Shown piece after piece: positions 1-11,184 of a DNA stretch of 64,000 bases. The stretch spans positions 4,464,001 through 4,528,000 of the forward strand of contig OZ020304.1 in assembly GCA_963971305.1 (NCBI GenBank), in the 5' to 3' direction. The stretch comes from Arcuatula senhousia. Its lineage: Eukaryota > Mollusca > Bivalvia > Mytilida > Mytilidae. The translations under genes were made by a program, and so were the position numbers. The notes beneath the pieces are model-generated. The model saw nothing but the letters and a program-made list of their open reading frames with translations, was not told the DNA's origin and did not search any database. Positions within the stretch are counted from its first letter, which is position 1. Each line of letters starts with the position of its first letter.

Positions 1-785
1 CGCAGCAGGCATACATAATTAAGTTCTAACTATTGATTTGTATGTCTGCGTTTTTTTACCTGTAGTGGAACTGTTTATTGACGAATGCGTAACTAAAGTA
101 TCAAGGGTTATTACCGCGTTGATTAGTAAAGCAAGAAAAAGTACCACCTGAGAAAATTACTGTCATTAGACTGGAGATTTTTCAAATAAGCTTTATTTAT
201 AGTCAATTAGCAATATACAAATAACATAAGCTCTTCAGCCTCAGGTGTGCTTATGATCGACTTTGAGGATTGAGGACAAATAGCCAAAGCAAGAACCTGT
301 GATTTAACATTCAAACAACACTTTACCTCTCTAATTCTTGGTATTAATCTCGGATCTGCCAAATAATTGCTCATTGTTTTACATGTGAAATTTCATTGCA
401 CTCATGTGGAATTGGGAAGTGTGTAATCCCGGAACAATGACGGACCAGGTCAAATAATGCAAAATACACGGAGAATAGATACCAATTCATTTCCTGAATA
501 TCTACGGCAATTGTTCTAATGTATTAATTTGATGTACAATAAAATATTTTTATAAAATAAATTGATTTTACGATTTGAAAAATTAATTTTAAAAGTGATT
601 GAAAATTTTGTGATCGGGATTAAGAATTTATGTTTTGGCTTTACCTGAACTTGTTCGGAAAATCAATTTGGAACATCTCTTGAGTTGCCATAGTGCTTCC
701 TTAAGATAAGAAATGCAAGCAAATTCTTGTAAAATTATCCTTTCATTAGCCTAACACGAAGAACAGCAGCTTCCCTAGCATAGCC

Positions 786-947
786 ATGAAGTGGAACGGG
801 ATAATTTTCACATTTTTACTGATCTACAGCAGTTCGTTTGGTTGCATATTTTTCCTGACCCCTCTAATCCCATTTGTTTACTTTCAGCCAAAGTTGGGTA
901 GAAGATTGATGGATCAGATGATATGGCTTTGGCAATTATATGCAGTA
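786..947 (+). CDS. LCLAT1: LCLAT1-like exon 1
   Basis: 54 codons from the ATG to a GTATGT donor at 948, ending in phase 0. It encodes the N-terminal hydrophobic anchor (GIIFTFLLIY...). GTAGTATGT gives an alternative donor 3 nt earlier. Confidence 0.85.
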
Positions 948-3900
948 GTATGTGTTTATTTAAAAGTTTTCATATGCTCCCGAAGGGAGCGATAATGGTA
1001 GAAATGTCAACACTTTAGTTGTACTATGAGCTGAATTTTCCTTCAACGTCTGGTTTAGCACGCTTGTTTTCCGGAACTTTCGGCGTCTTTTGAAAGCTTT
1101 TTACTTTGAAAATTTAAGGTGTCATCAAACGCATGCGTAACCCACAAGAAAAGCTAGTTATTTTTTATTTTCGAACCAAAAAAATGAATAAAATAAATTG
1201 AAACTTCGGGAGCGTCACAGATTTAAACTGCCTCATATTACACTGCCGAAGGGAGCGATAATGGTAGATATGTCAATATTTTAGTTGTACTATGGGCTGA
1301 ATTTTCCTTCAACATCCGGTATAGCATGCTTTTCCCGAACTTTCGGCGTCTTTTTAACAAAAATGTTTAATGCTATTTGCTTAGCAAAATTTGAACAATT
1401 CCTGATCTTTAACAAAGACTTGGGTAAAATCCTTTTATTCTATGACATTGTTAAAGGCAAACAAAGCTACAATATAAACTAATTGTTTTACAAAAGCTAT
1501 AGACAACCCATGAATCAGTGAAGATCATGTATTTTTTGTCTTTTTTCAGTATATTTATGAAAAGATTTGTGGTGTAAAGGCTGTGATTTGTGGTGATGCA
1601 GTGTATGATGATGAATGTGAATTGATTGTGATGAATCACCGAACACGTTTTGATTGGCTGTTTATATTCTCCTACCAAATTAGATGTGGATCTCTCAGAC
1701 ATTTTAAGATTAGTTTGAAAGAGATATTGAAAAATGTTCCTGGACCAGGTTAGTTATGAGTATGTTATTGTGAAAGTTATTAATTCCATTTGTTACCAAT
1801 TTTTAGCTCACCTGGACCAAAGGTCCATGTGAGCTATTGCCATCACTTGGCGTCCGTCGTCGTCGTCGTCTGTCGTCGTTGTCTGTTAACAATTTTTCAA
1901 AAATCTTCTCCTCTGAAACTATTGAACAGAATTCAACAAAACTTGGTATGATTCATCCTTAGGGTGTCCTGCACTAAAGTTGTGTTTCGATTTTTGATTC
2001 ATCAAAAGACATGGCCGCCGTTACTAAAAATAGACCAGGGGGGTCAGACTACTGTTTTTGGCTTGTTATTCAAAAAGTATAAGAGATAGATGAAATCTGA
2101 TGCCACCCTACTGCTTCAGGATCAAAAGTTCTACAAAAGTCTTCATTTGGTCGAAATTGTCAGATGACCCCTTATAGGGGTTATGGCCCCTTTAAGGTGA
2201 AAAATAGCATTTTTTCATGTTTTTGGCTTATAGAATGAAAATTATTGCAGATAGAGAAAAGCTGTTGCTTGCTTAAATGTTCAGCTCATTTAGCTCTACA
2301 AAAGTCTCCATAGGGTCGAAGTTGTCAGATGACCCCTTATAGGGGTTACAGCCCTTTAACGGCGAAAAATAGTGTTATTGGCCTATAAAATGAAAACTAT
2401 TGCAGATAGAGAAAAGCTGTTGCTTGCTTTAATGTTCAGCTCATATAGCTCTACAAAAGTCTCCATCGGGTCCAAGTTGTCAGATGACCCCTTAAAGGGT
2501 TGTCATCAAGACCAGGTGAGCGATTCAGGCTCCTGGGAGCCTCTTGTTAAGGTTTTTGTGGGCATGCATGGCGGGTCAGGAAAAAGCACAAAATTCTATT
2601 CCCAACAAATGAGAAATTTTGCATCTACATGTATGGCTTAAGTCAAGTATAGCGTAGAATCATATTGATTGTTACAACTTACATTAAAAGTGTGATTGGC
2701 AATGAAAGAGAATACATTCTTTGTGTGTATGACACTTGATAAACAACCCTTAGAGAAAGACCTTTCTTTTTAAGTTTTCATTCTGTTATGAATTAAATGT
2801 ATTCATAAGCATTTGTATTACCTTTATAAAAGTGGTATTTTATATGGAATATTTACAGGTTGGGCTATGCAGTGTGCAGGATACATATTTCTTCACAGAA
2901 ACTGGGAACATGATAAAAGTACAATATCTAAAAGCTTCATGTACTTCAAGAAATTAAATTACAAACCACAGGTAAGATTACTCAAACATTTACCCAGAAC
3001 ATAATATAGGTCCTTAATTATATTGTAAGAATAAACATGAAATGAAACCTGCCTGAATAGAAGAAATGACATGACTATATGTACAATTATAGCCTTTTGG
3101 TGAGGTTGATACTATATATATATTGACTTTGATAGAGATGAATACCCGGTTTTATCAAACCGAAGAAAATTATATTCACTGAGCCAATGGCAAGGTGGAT
3201 ATTATTTTTAGGGTTGATAAAACTGGTATTCACTGATATCAAAGTCTATGAATGTTGTATTATATGACTATCAAAAACAAACGAAAAAACTATTTACAGT
3301 TTAATCATGTGACCTATTTTGACTATAGACAGATTCTGAATTATACTGTATCATAATAATCTTAGTTTACCAAATCAAGCAGCTCTTATGGTATTAATAT
3401 TAACAAGGTTTATATAATCATGCCAAAGATTTTCAAAGTTTGTAAAAAATCTTTGATTATGTGACATCAGAATGAAAATTGAAATTGATTTCTTACTCCT
3501 CAATAAAAGTTAATGAAACTTGTACTTACGGTTCACATGAAATAGAACATATTAAATGTCCATTTTAAAATGCATATCAGATTGCAGAAAAAAAAATGAA
3601 TTTCTGTATAGATTTTCGTGCAAAAACACATTGAAGATTAAGAAGAGAGAAACAAACTATGTTTAACTGATTTTGTGGTCAAATATTCATGGATACAGAG
3701 CAATGCTCTTGATAGGGACTTACAATAAAGGCAACATTTAAGATATACATGTACTGGTAAATATATTTTGATAAATTAAACACAATTTTTTTTTCCAGGT
3801 TTTATTGTTTCCTGAGGGAACAGACCTGACACCTAGGACTAAAACCAGGAGTGATAAGTTTGCTATAGCTAACGGCTTACAACCATACGACTATGTTCTT

Positions 3901-4840
3901 CACCCAAGAACCACAGGATTTACTTACTTTGTAGAACAAATGAGAGAAGGTATTTTATGTATAGTTCGTGTATCAATGCATGGGATGAATCTAAGTTGGG
4001 AGATTTAATATTTGATACCATACCCATTATCAATTTGCATATAACCTTTGCAAATTCAAGTTATCATTTTCTAAAAGCATTGGTCACCTTAAGTAATTAT
4101 TTACGTAAATGTAGGTTACCTGTAGCTAGTTTCCTCAGTTAATGAAATTTATCATCCTATTGAAAGAAAAAAATATTTTATTTTGGACGTAATTGAATTT
4201 GAAATACAACAAATGTGAGGCATAGTTTTGTATATGTTTTTTTTTATTACATCAAAATACTTGTGAAAAAAAGGGAGAATAAAAACATAAAAATACTGAA
4301 AAGTTTTAAGTTTATAATTTTTAACTACCAGTAATAACAATGCATCTAAATGTTTATGGTTTTTTTTCAGTAAACCTGTTTGACTCTATCATAGATGTGA
4401 CAGTGGGTTACCCTACCAACATACCTCAGAATGAATCAGACATCCTTAAAGGGAATTTCCCTAGGGAAGTCCATTTCTATATAAAGAGACATAAAGCATT
4501 GGACATTCCTACGAGTAAAGATAAGGTAGATGACTGGTGTAAAAAGATTTGGAAAGAGAAAGAAGAAAGACTGAAAAACTTTTATTCAGACAAGAAATTC
4601 ATATGTAAAGAAAATAAAATTAAGCTTAAAGATGAGCGGGAAATAGAATCTTTGTTTACATTCGCTAAGGTATTTTGGGGCATTTTTCAAATAAGTACTT
4701 TTATCTTATTAATATATGCACCAATTATAAGGTGGTTTGCTTTATTAAGCATAAGTATTTTTGTCATAATAAGCAAATTTGGAGGTATTCAAATTCTTCT
4801 TGACAGTGAACTAGAAAATGCAATGAAACACTACATGTAG
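786..4840 (+). CDS. LCLAT1: Lysocardiolipin acyltransferase 1 / AGPAT-family lysophospholipid acyltransferase, complete, 5 exons
   Basis: Coding exons are 786-947, 1550-1748, 2859-2971, 3799-3949 and 4371-4840. All introns are GT-AG and the phases (0,1,0,1) agree, giving 364 aa. The enzyme family transfers acyl chains from acyl-CoA to lysophospholipids such as lysocardiolipin or lysophosphatidylinositol at ER-type membranes. Visible: a hydrophobic N-terminus (about residues 6-33), the HX4D catalytic motif NHRTRFD (83-89) in exon 2, the substrate-binding motif FPEGT (162-166) in exon 4, then VLHPRTTGF, NLFDSIIDVTVGYP and FPREVHF, and two C-terminal membrane segments (about 306-352). These blocks match vertebrate LCLAT1 better than AGPAT1/2. 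The length is close to the short LCLAT1/AGPAT5 forms. The start is the ATG at 786, just before the hydrophobic helix. Intron 2 carries a repeat. Exact substrate is inference. Confidence 0.93.
976..1370 (+). repeat. Two partial copies of a dispersed repeat (GGGAGCGATAATGGTAG family)
   Basis: Inside LCLAT1 intron 1. One copy starts near 981 and another near 1247. Both read CGAAGGGAGCGATAATGGTA, then TTAGTTGTACTATG.GCTGAATTTTCC and a CGGCGTCTTTT block. The first is closed by an inverted CTTCGGGAGCG near 1204. A third copy on the opposite strand lies at about 18226-18345, inside a TIR element. Confidence 0.75.
1550..1748 (+). CDS. LCLAT1: LCLAT1-like exon 2 (HX4D motif)
   Basis: Pyrimidine-rich acceptor TTTTTTCAG ends at 1549 and donor GTTAGT begins at 1749. 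Contains CGVKAVICGD and the catalytic NHRTRFDW block. Ends in phase 1 with a glycine codon split across intron 2. Confidence 0.93.
1801..2548 (+). repeat. Hairpin-headed repeat, 155-bp core class, in LCLAT1 intron 2
   Basis: Starts TTTTAGCTCACCTGGACC with its hairpin partner ATGTGAGCT, then a GTCGTCGTC tract and the TCCTCTGAAAC core. It includes partial 155-bp units and ends CAGGTGAGCGATTCAGGCTCC..GGAGCCTCTTGTT. Short ORFs in it are read-through of the repeat. Confidence 0.9.
2859..2971 (+). CDS. LCLAT1: LCLAT1-like exon 3
   Basis: Acceptor ATTTACAG ends at 2858 and donor GTAAGA starts at 2972. Encodes GWAMQCAGYIFLHRNW and YFKKLNYKPQ, the region between acyltransferase motifs I and III. The GYIFLHRNWEHD block corresponds to motif II of the family. 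Confidence 0.92.
3799..3949 (+). CDS. LCLAT1: LCLAT1-like exon 4 (FPEGT motif)
   Basis: Acceptor TTTTTTTTCCAG ends at 3798 and donor GTATTT starts at 3950. Encodes VLLFPEGTDLTPRTKTRSDK and VLHPRTTGFTYFVEQMREG, the most diagnostic part of the protein. Ends in phase 1. Confidence 0.94.
4371..4840 (+). CDS. LCLAT1: LCLAT1-like exon 5 (C-terminal, stop)
   Basis: Acceptor TTTTTTTCAG ends at 4370 and the TAG stop is at 4838-4840. Encodes NLFDSIIDVTVGYPTNIPQ, FPREVHFYIKRH, a charged WCKKIWKEKEERLKNFY stretch and the terminal hydrophobic hairpin. Confidence 0.93.
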
Positions 4841-6734
4841 ATTGGATTAACTTCATTTTTTTAATTTATACTCAAGCTTGTATTTATTAAGATTTCATAC
4901 AATGGGATTATTACGTACACTTTATTTGGAGATTATGCATAAACTATTTTTTATAAGTCTGTATACATGTATCTTTTCAGAAAAAAGAAAATGGTCAGAA
5001 TCATTTTGTACAATAATGTGTATTGTAATCTGTTAATTTACATACATTTTAATTCTACGGTAACCTTAAGGATCATCTTTACACTTTGAAAAAATGACTG
5101 ATATTGAACATCTTTTTTCAGTCTACGTGGAGCCTAAACTATACATTCAGTTGCTGAATAAGGCATAGCAGCATCTAGATAAAAAGAAATGTATAAAGTT
5201 TAGTATTTTTTACCTGTACACTTGTTTTGTTTTGCCTCTGCATTTTCTTTGCGTTTTCCTCCCCATCCAAATATAGCCAAATATCAACAGTACCCTGTCA
5301 TTTGGCCTCCACATGCTACATTATTTCATTATTGGTGTTATCAAATCTATTCACAATCAGTTTTATGGAAGGTTATTTAGGGATGATTCTTGCTTTAATT
5401 AAGTTACAATTTGAACGGAAAGAAAATGAATAGAGAAAACAACCAAAGTTATCTTGTAAAATGAAAGGGAAAGAGATTGGTGAATTTTATATCTAGATGC
5501 TGCTATACTTTATTTTGTATTTGTATGTGTAGCTTAAGTCGTACATTAGACTAGAAAAATTGATCAAATATCTACCATTTTATTTGAAGTGTAACCATGA
5601 ACCTTAAGCAAAATCAAACAGGTTAACTTTTGTTTTTGTCTAAATTAACTTGCCATGCATTTATACTTTTTATAAATAAACAAAAATCTTGCATGTCTTA
5701 TTTGTTATTATATGAGGGAAAATCTGCTGTAATCTGAAGCTTTGGGAATTTTTATCAATCGTGCACTCAATATTTTTGATAAGTTTAAATTAATGCATTA
5801 ACAAGCTTGTAATTTAGATAGAAAAGATGTTTTATGTTGTTATCAGTAATAGCTATAAATTTCTCTTTAACAAACTTTGACTGAAGTCAGATTTAGTTAC
5901 ATGAAGCTCTTTTTCTCTCGATAAAATTATACCCTCACTTCAAAGAATAGGGGATATACTATTTCACCTTTGTTCATCAGTAGAACTGTATTCTGGATTT
6001 TCTTGTTATGAGCATTTACTTACAGATTTATTTGTCACTATGATATTTTAAGACATTTTCTAATTTGATGAATCAGCTTTGAAATAAAAAAATAATGAAA
6101 AAGGACATTAAAAAGTCCAGACCTGCATATTTACCAAAGCAGAGGAATAGGGCAAAATAATCAATGTCGTAATATCCATGAAAATGTAATGTCACAATAA
6201 ATATTGTAATTATTAATAGGGCAAGCTTTTGGGTGTATAAGTATGTTTTTTTTATACCCCTCATGAAACATGAAGGGGGTTTACTATTTTACCTATGTTA
6301 TACCAAAGAAAAAAACCATTTAAATTTGTTATATAATGATACACTTATACTGGAAATACTGCTTTGTTTTACTTGTAAGGTCTTATATTAATTCTTGGTT
6401 TTCTGACCTTCAAAAGCTGGAATTTGTATTCTGCATAAAGTCACTGTAGGCTGATAAAAGATTTATTGTTTATAGCAAAGAATATGGTTGATTTTCAGAA
6501 ATTCAAGATTGCATTTAAACTTTTGATTTTTTGGTCTAGTTTCTAGTCTGTTTCAGATATTCCAGGTGGTGCTCCGTAAAATTTAAAGAATTCAAATTGT
6601 TTTTTGTTTTGTTATTCTCAAAGCAATGATTCCTCTAATTGTTTTTCTACATTTTGATATACATGTACATTTAATATAAAAAAAAATCAGAAAAATGAAA
6701 AAAAAAATTGGTAGTGAAGAAAAATCATGTCAAA
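4841..6734. other. LCLAT1 3' flank, no further gene seen
   Basis: AT-rich sequence after the LCLAT1 stop, probably including its 3' UTR. A canonical AATAAA occurs at 5675-5680, but which polyadenylation signal is used cannot be decided. No ORF with recognisable protein content. Confidence 0.5.
5166..5505. mobile_element. Possible 340-bp MITE with 16-bp inverted ends
   Basis: TAGCAGCATCTAGATA at 5166-5181 is the exact reverse complement of 5490-5505. The interior is unrelated AT-rich sequence. Flanking target duplications are not clear, so this could be a chance or decayed inverted repeat. Confidence 0.4.
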
Positions 6735-6985
6735 CATTTGAATCGTTTAATCATGTGATTAAATGGGCAAATCATGCGATTCGATGTGAAAATCTTGTGA
6801 TTCAATGGATAAATCATGTGCTTCAATAGGTAAATCATGTGATTTGATAGGTACATCATGTGATTTGATAGGTAAATCATGTGATTCGATAGGTAAATCA
6901 TGTGATTCAATGGGTAAATCATGTGATTCGATAGGTAAATCATGTGATTCAATGGGTAAATCATGTGGTTCAATATGTATACAGA
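6735..6985. repeat. 21-bp minisatellite, about 12 units
   Basis: Tandem AAATCATGTGATTCGATAGGT-type units with a period of about 21 bp and substitutions among units. Because 21 is a multiple of three, both strands stay open and give repetitive pseudo-proteins (e.g. IGKSCDS). These have no other coding support. Confidence 0.92.
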
Positions 6986-9179
6986 ACCTGTTTTAATGAC
7001 CTTGTGATATTTATTACTTATTTCTGTATATATGGACTGTTATTGTTTTTTATGTTTACTTTGTATATTTTTTGTTGTGTTTTTGTTTCTTTGTATTTGT
7101 TTTTTTTATGTATATTTATGTTAATTAAAAGAAATTTAGGAAAACAATTAAACTGGTCACATGAACCACTGAGTCAATGTTACTTACATGTAGCTTGTAG
7201 TTACATTATTTTAAGAAGCTTCTTACAAAAACTTTTGTTTTTTTTAAGGTTTCTTACTTGATAGCTTGACCAATGACAATTGTATATATATGTTTTTTTT
7301 TTATTTGAAAAACTGCCAAAGCATTATTTTGCAATTCATATCTTATTTTTCTCATCGATTATAAATCTCTTGTATTATTTTTATGGACATCAATGTCTGT
7401 CTGAGAACATACTTGACAGAAATATAACCCATTCAAAAGTAGTTAAAGGATCAAGCCTTAATTTCTCATGAATATATATTAAACATCAGAATTCAAGTAG
7501 ACAAAAATGAAAGCTTGATGGGTATTTTTTTTAAAGTTATCAACATCTTTTTCCAATATGTGCTATGAAAGCAAATCATTTGTGCTTCTTATTAAACACA
7601 TTTACTTCTTCATTGGTTGTGAAACAAAAGCTGCCTTAATATTCATTGTAAGTTCATGTTTACAGCTATATTTCTGTTTTCTTATGTAGTCATTTTTGAT
7701 GCAATAAAGTCATAATTGTGTTCATTTATAGTAGATGGCCCTTGATTTTAGTTTATTTGTAATTTATATTTAGATGTACATACAATAAGAAATCTGAGTG
7801 TACCATAAGATGAAAATTTTATATTTTAAAGTTTAATTTGTAAATGGATCTAAGTGATAATTTTAGTTTACCTAAAATTTTGTATATTTAAATCTTTTAA
7901 TTTAATGCTGGATAAAAGCTTGATATTATGAACATGTAAGGGTTAACTTGTGATTTGGATATAAAACCATCATAAGTTTTACATCTGTATAAATAATGCA
8001 TGTATATGTTGCCCTTAATCTTAAGTACATTTTAAACTCAGATGTTAAGATAATTTAATTTGTAAATCAAGTTTAAGTTACAGCCAGTGACATTGGAAGT
8101 ATTAGCTTAGGATTTGAAAGTATGCAATGATTATTTTCATGTATTAAAGGCTACATTGGTTCCAACATTTGATTTGTCTATGCAAGACACAACGGGTAGT
8201 CGAAAGTATGCTAAAAATGAAAGTGGCAGAAAAGTTACTGAACAGGGATGATCAGTATCAAATGTCCTGGAAGTGTAGACAAAATAATGTAATCAAACAT
8301 ATCAAAAAATTAAAAGTTCATAGTTATAAGACCTAAATTTGAACTAACATCTGCCTTGAAGCAGAACTTAAAAAGAAAGATTATGCCAATGAATGTTTTA
8401 TATTTTGCACACTTTGATATTTCCTTATTTTTTTTTACTGAGTGGGAATTGATCACTTTCTCAATAGATCACCCATAAAAGAATTCATGTATTATTCCTG
8501 AAGATATCGTATTATTCTGGAAGATATATTAATTACTGATCATAATAACAAATGTAATTTATGGGGTTTATACATATTAACATATACAGTTATGTTCTAC
8601 TTAAATGGGAAAGATATATTTGAGAGTTTTCTTTATCATGTTTTACACCATGTTATCACTAAGTCTTGTTTCCCAATCCAGGGTAAATAAATATGTTTAA
8701 ACTAAGTCTTGGGAATGTTGTTTTTCTATCAATTTTGCACTTGTAATTTTTCTATTCATTAATTTAAAATGAGGTTTAAAATATCACTGCTAATTTGTTA
8801 TGGTTTTTGAATGAAAAAATAGAATAAATAGATTAAGAATATGCTTGTTGTTTCTTAATAACATTTTGAAGTAGATATTGGGAAATATGTATTTGATTAT
8901 GAAAAATTTGCCCGATTGAGTTTTAGCATTACATATATGTATTGGTAAAAATTAAAATCAACAACAATTTTTTTGTTAAGGCTAAAACTCCAAACTACAA
9001 GGGTAACAGATTTGAAATTGTACATCAAGATAAAGAACCATTTGAGGAATTACATATAAAAATTTCATGATAATTTGTCATAGATTTTTTGATAAACTAT
9101 GATTTTTTGCTGACGCTGCCCTGTTTTGTGTTACTACAGGACCTTATGATTGCAATTGAAGAGATAGGTTTGGTGTGCC
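6986..9179. other. AT-rich intergenic stretch without recognisable gene
   Basis: No exon-like ORF. AATAAA-type signals (e.g. GCAATAAAGTC near 7705) could belong to a long LCLAT1 3' UTR. The part from about 8990 to 9115 (GGGTAACAGATTTGAAATT.. CATTTGAGGA) resembles a diverged sequence at about 57400-57520, suggesting an old dispersed repeat. Confidence 0.4.
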
Positions 9180-9246
9180 ATTAAACCTGGTATAACCCGC
9201 CATTTCATTTGAAATGCATGTACCAAGTCAGGACCAGTGTGATCTA
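9180..9246 (+). repeat. Short dispersed repeat shared with 61600-61675
   Basis: TTAAACCTGG..ACCCGCCATTTC.TTTGAAATGC.TGTACCAAGTCAGG..CA..G.GATCTA.AATTTTT is present at both places with scattered differences. Here it abuts the head of the hairpin-headed repeat. Family unknown. Confidence 0.7.
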
Positions 9247-9250
9247 TAAT

Positions 9251-10160
9251 TTTTAGCTGAAGGTCCATGTGAGCTTTTGCCATCACTTGGGGGTCCATCG
9301 TCGTCTGTCGTCGTCATCATCTGTCGTCTGTTAACAATTTTTCAAAAATCTTCTCCTCTGAAACTACTGATCATAATTAAATGAAACTTGGTATGAATGA
9401 TCCTTAGGGTGTCCTGCACCAAACTTGTGTTTTGATTTTTGATCCGTAACATGACCACCGTTACTAAAAATAGACCAGGGGGGTCAGACTACTGTTTTTG
9501 GCTTGTTAATCAAAAAGTATAAGAGATAGCTGAAATCTGATGCCACCCTACTGCTTCAGCATCAAAAGTTCTACAAAAGTCTCCATTTGGTTGAAGTTGT
9601 CAGATGATCTCTTATAGGGGTTACAGCCCCTTAAAGGTGAAAAATAGTGTTTTTTCATGTTTTTGGCTTATAGAATGAAAACTATTGCAGATATAGAAAA
9701 GCTGTTGCTTGCTTAAATGTTCAGCTCATTTAGCTCTATAAAAGTCTCCATAGGGTCAAAGTTGTCAGATGACCCCTTATAAGGGTTACAAATAGTGTTT
9801 TAGAAAACTATTGCTGAAAGAGAAAAGTTGTTGCTTGCTTAAATGTTCAGCTCATTTAGCTCTACTAAAGTCTCCATAGGGTCAAAGTTGTCACCATATT
9901 AAATTTAGTAAGATATATTCTTGATGGTTTATGAGTAAGTGCCTATATTTGCCAACTTTTTTTGTCAGATGACCCCTTAAAGGGTTAACGGCCCCTAAAA
10001 TAACATTTTTTCATGATTTTGGCCTATGGAATGAAAACTATTGCAGGTAGAGAAAAGCTGTTGCTTGCTAAAATGCTCAGCTCATTTTGCTCTACAAAAG
10101 TCTTTATAGGGTCGACATTAAGACCAGGTGAGCGATTCAGGCTCCTAGGAGCCTCTTGTT
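9251..10160 (+). repeat. Hairpin-headed repeat, 155-bp core class
   Basis: Begins ATTTTTAGCTGAAGGTCCATG, a copy with a shortened head hairpin, followed by CGTCGTC tracts and the core. Several 155-bp units follow (ATGAAAACTATTGCAG, GCTGTTGCTTGCTTAAATGT). A unique AT-rich insert near 9895-9960 splits one unit. Ends GGCTCCTAGGAGCCTCTTGTT. Confidence 0.9.
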
Positions 10161-10963
10161 TCCAGACCTTTTTGGCAAAAGTTCTTTCCTTTTGATATTC
10201 ATTTTTTGAATGATTAAATTTTGACAATTTTTTTTTTAAAATCAAGTCCCCTGGTCTACTTTAGGTTGATATTAATCAATGCTAAGCCAAGTAGTTAAAG
10301 GCTGGCACATGTCACACAAAGCCTAAAATTCATACCCTCATATGTCTACATCTTATATTCTTCAGTACTTCTATTGATGTTACCAACAAAGGGACATAAG
10401 TCTGACATGATACCTATTACAGTTTTTGATTAAGTTAAGATTTAGTATCAAGATAAAGTGTATTGTGGATAAGTCTATGAAGATCAATTTGAATGATAAC
10501 ATTTTTAATGAATATCAATAACAAACTGACTGAATGAGCCTAAATTTGGTTAGGATGTTACTTGTTTATTATTATTTTCTAATTAACAAAAATTCAATGT
10601 TTAATACTGAATAATATTTTTTTGAAACTCAGCTTTTTGATGAATAAGTCAGCTTTGGGTACATCCAGCTTTAAACATATAATTTGATTTGTACAATAAT
10701 AATCCAACGTAAGAAGAAGGAAGCTTGGTTTGTTGCCTTCTCTGAGACTATGGTATTGATATTAAGCTTTTCTTTATCTTTTGGACAGAGCTTCTCTGAT
10801 GACTTAACATTTTTCCCCATTGTAACTTTGTCTACGATCTTCATCAGTACATATTGGCAATTTTGTTTTTGCATTTAAAAAAAGTAAAAGAAATAAAAGT
10901 AAATATTGCTTTTAATGCTTTCTTCTTCTGTCATGTACATGTGCTTTAATATCAGGCTATTGC
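10161..10963. other. Intergenic / 3' flank of the Death-domain gene
   Basis: No supported coding sequence. TTTATT at 10565-10570 is an AATAAA on the minus strand, about 400 nt beyond the Death-domain stop, and is one possible polyadenylation signal. Confidence 0.4.
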
Positions 10964-11184
10964 TCAATCAACTTTGTAAAAATCACTAATTCTTTTGGCA
11001 AGGAGAGTATTTTTAAGTTGAGGTGAAACTAAGTGTCTGTGGAGCATTCTCATTGTGGCTGCAGGACTATGACACCAATTCTCTAAGACATATTTCATTG
11101 GATGTTCAAGTTTCCATCTTTTCCACTGGGCTATAGTCTCAGGAGATATCCCAACTCTCTCGGCAAACATTCGCCAATCAGCAC
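10964..11184 (-). CDS. Death-domain gene coding exon 4 (main Death-domain exon)
   Basis: Acceptor TTTTTGTTACAG at 11185. Encodes GADWRMFAERVGISPETI, WKRWKLEHPMKYVLENW, the TMRMLHRHL helix and a terminal KRISDFYKVD before the stop. The two Trp anchors (ADW, ENW) fit the Death-domain fold. Confidence 0.88.

Noticed and set aside
2372..2641. Open frames encoding MKTIADREKLLL..FSS..STKVSIG-type peptides, here and at 10013, 21459, 33288 and elsewhere
   Set aside because: They are translations of the 155-bp repeat unit. 155 is not a multiple of three, the frames break between units, and no copy has a consistent ORF.
6725..6996. Repetitive proteins on both strands, or a CRISPR-like array
   Set aside because: The 21-bp units are contiguous, without unique spacers, and both strands are open only because 21 is divisible by three. 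The context is an animal genome.
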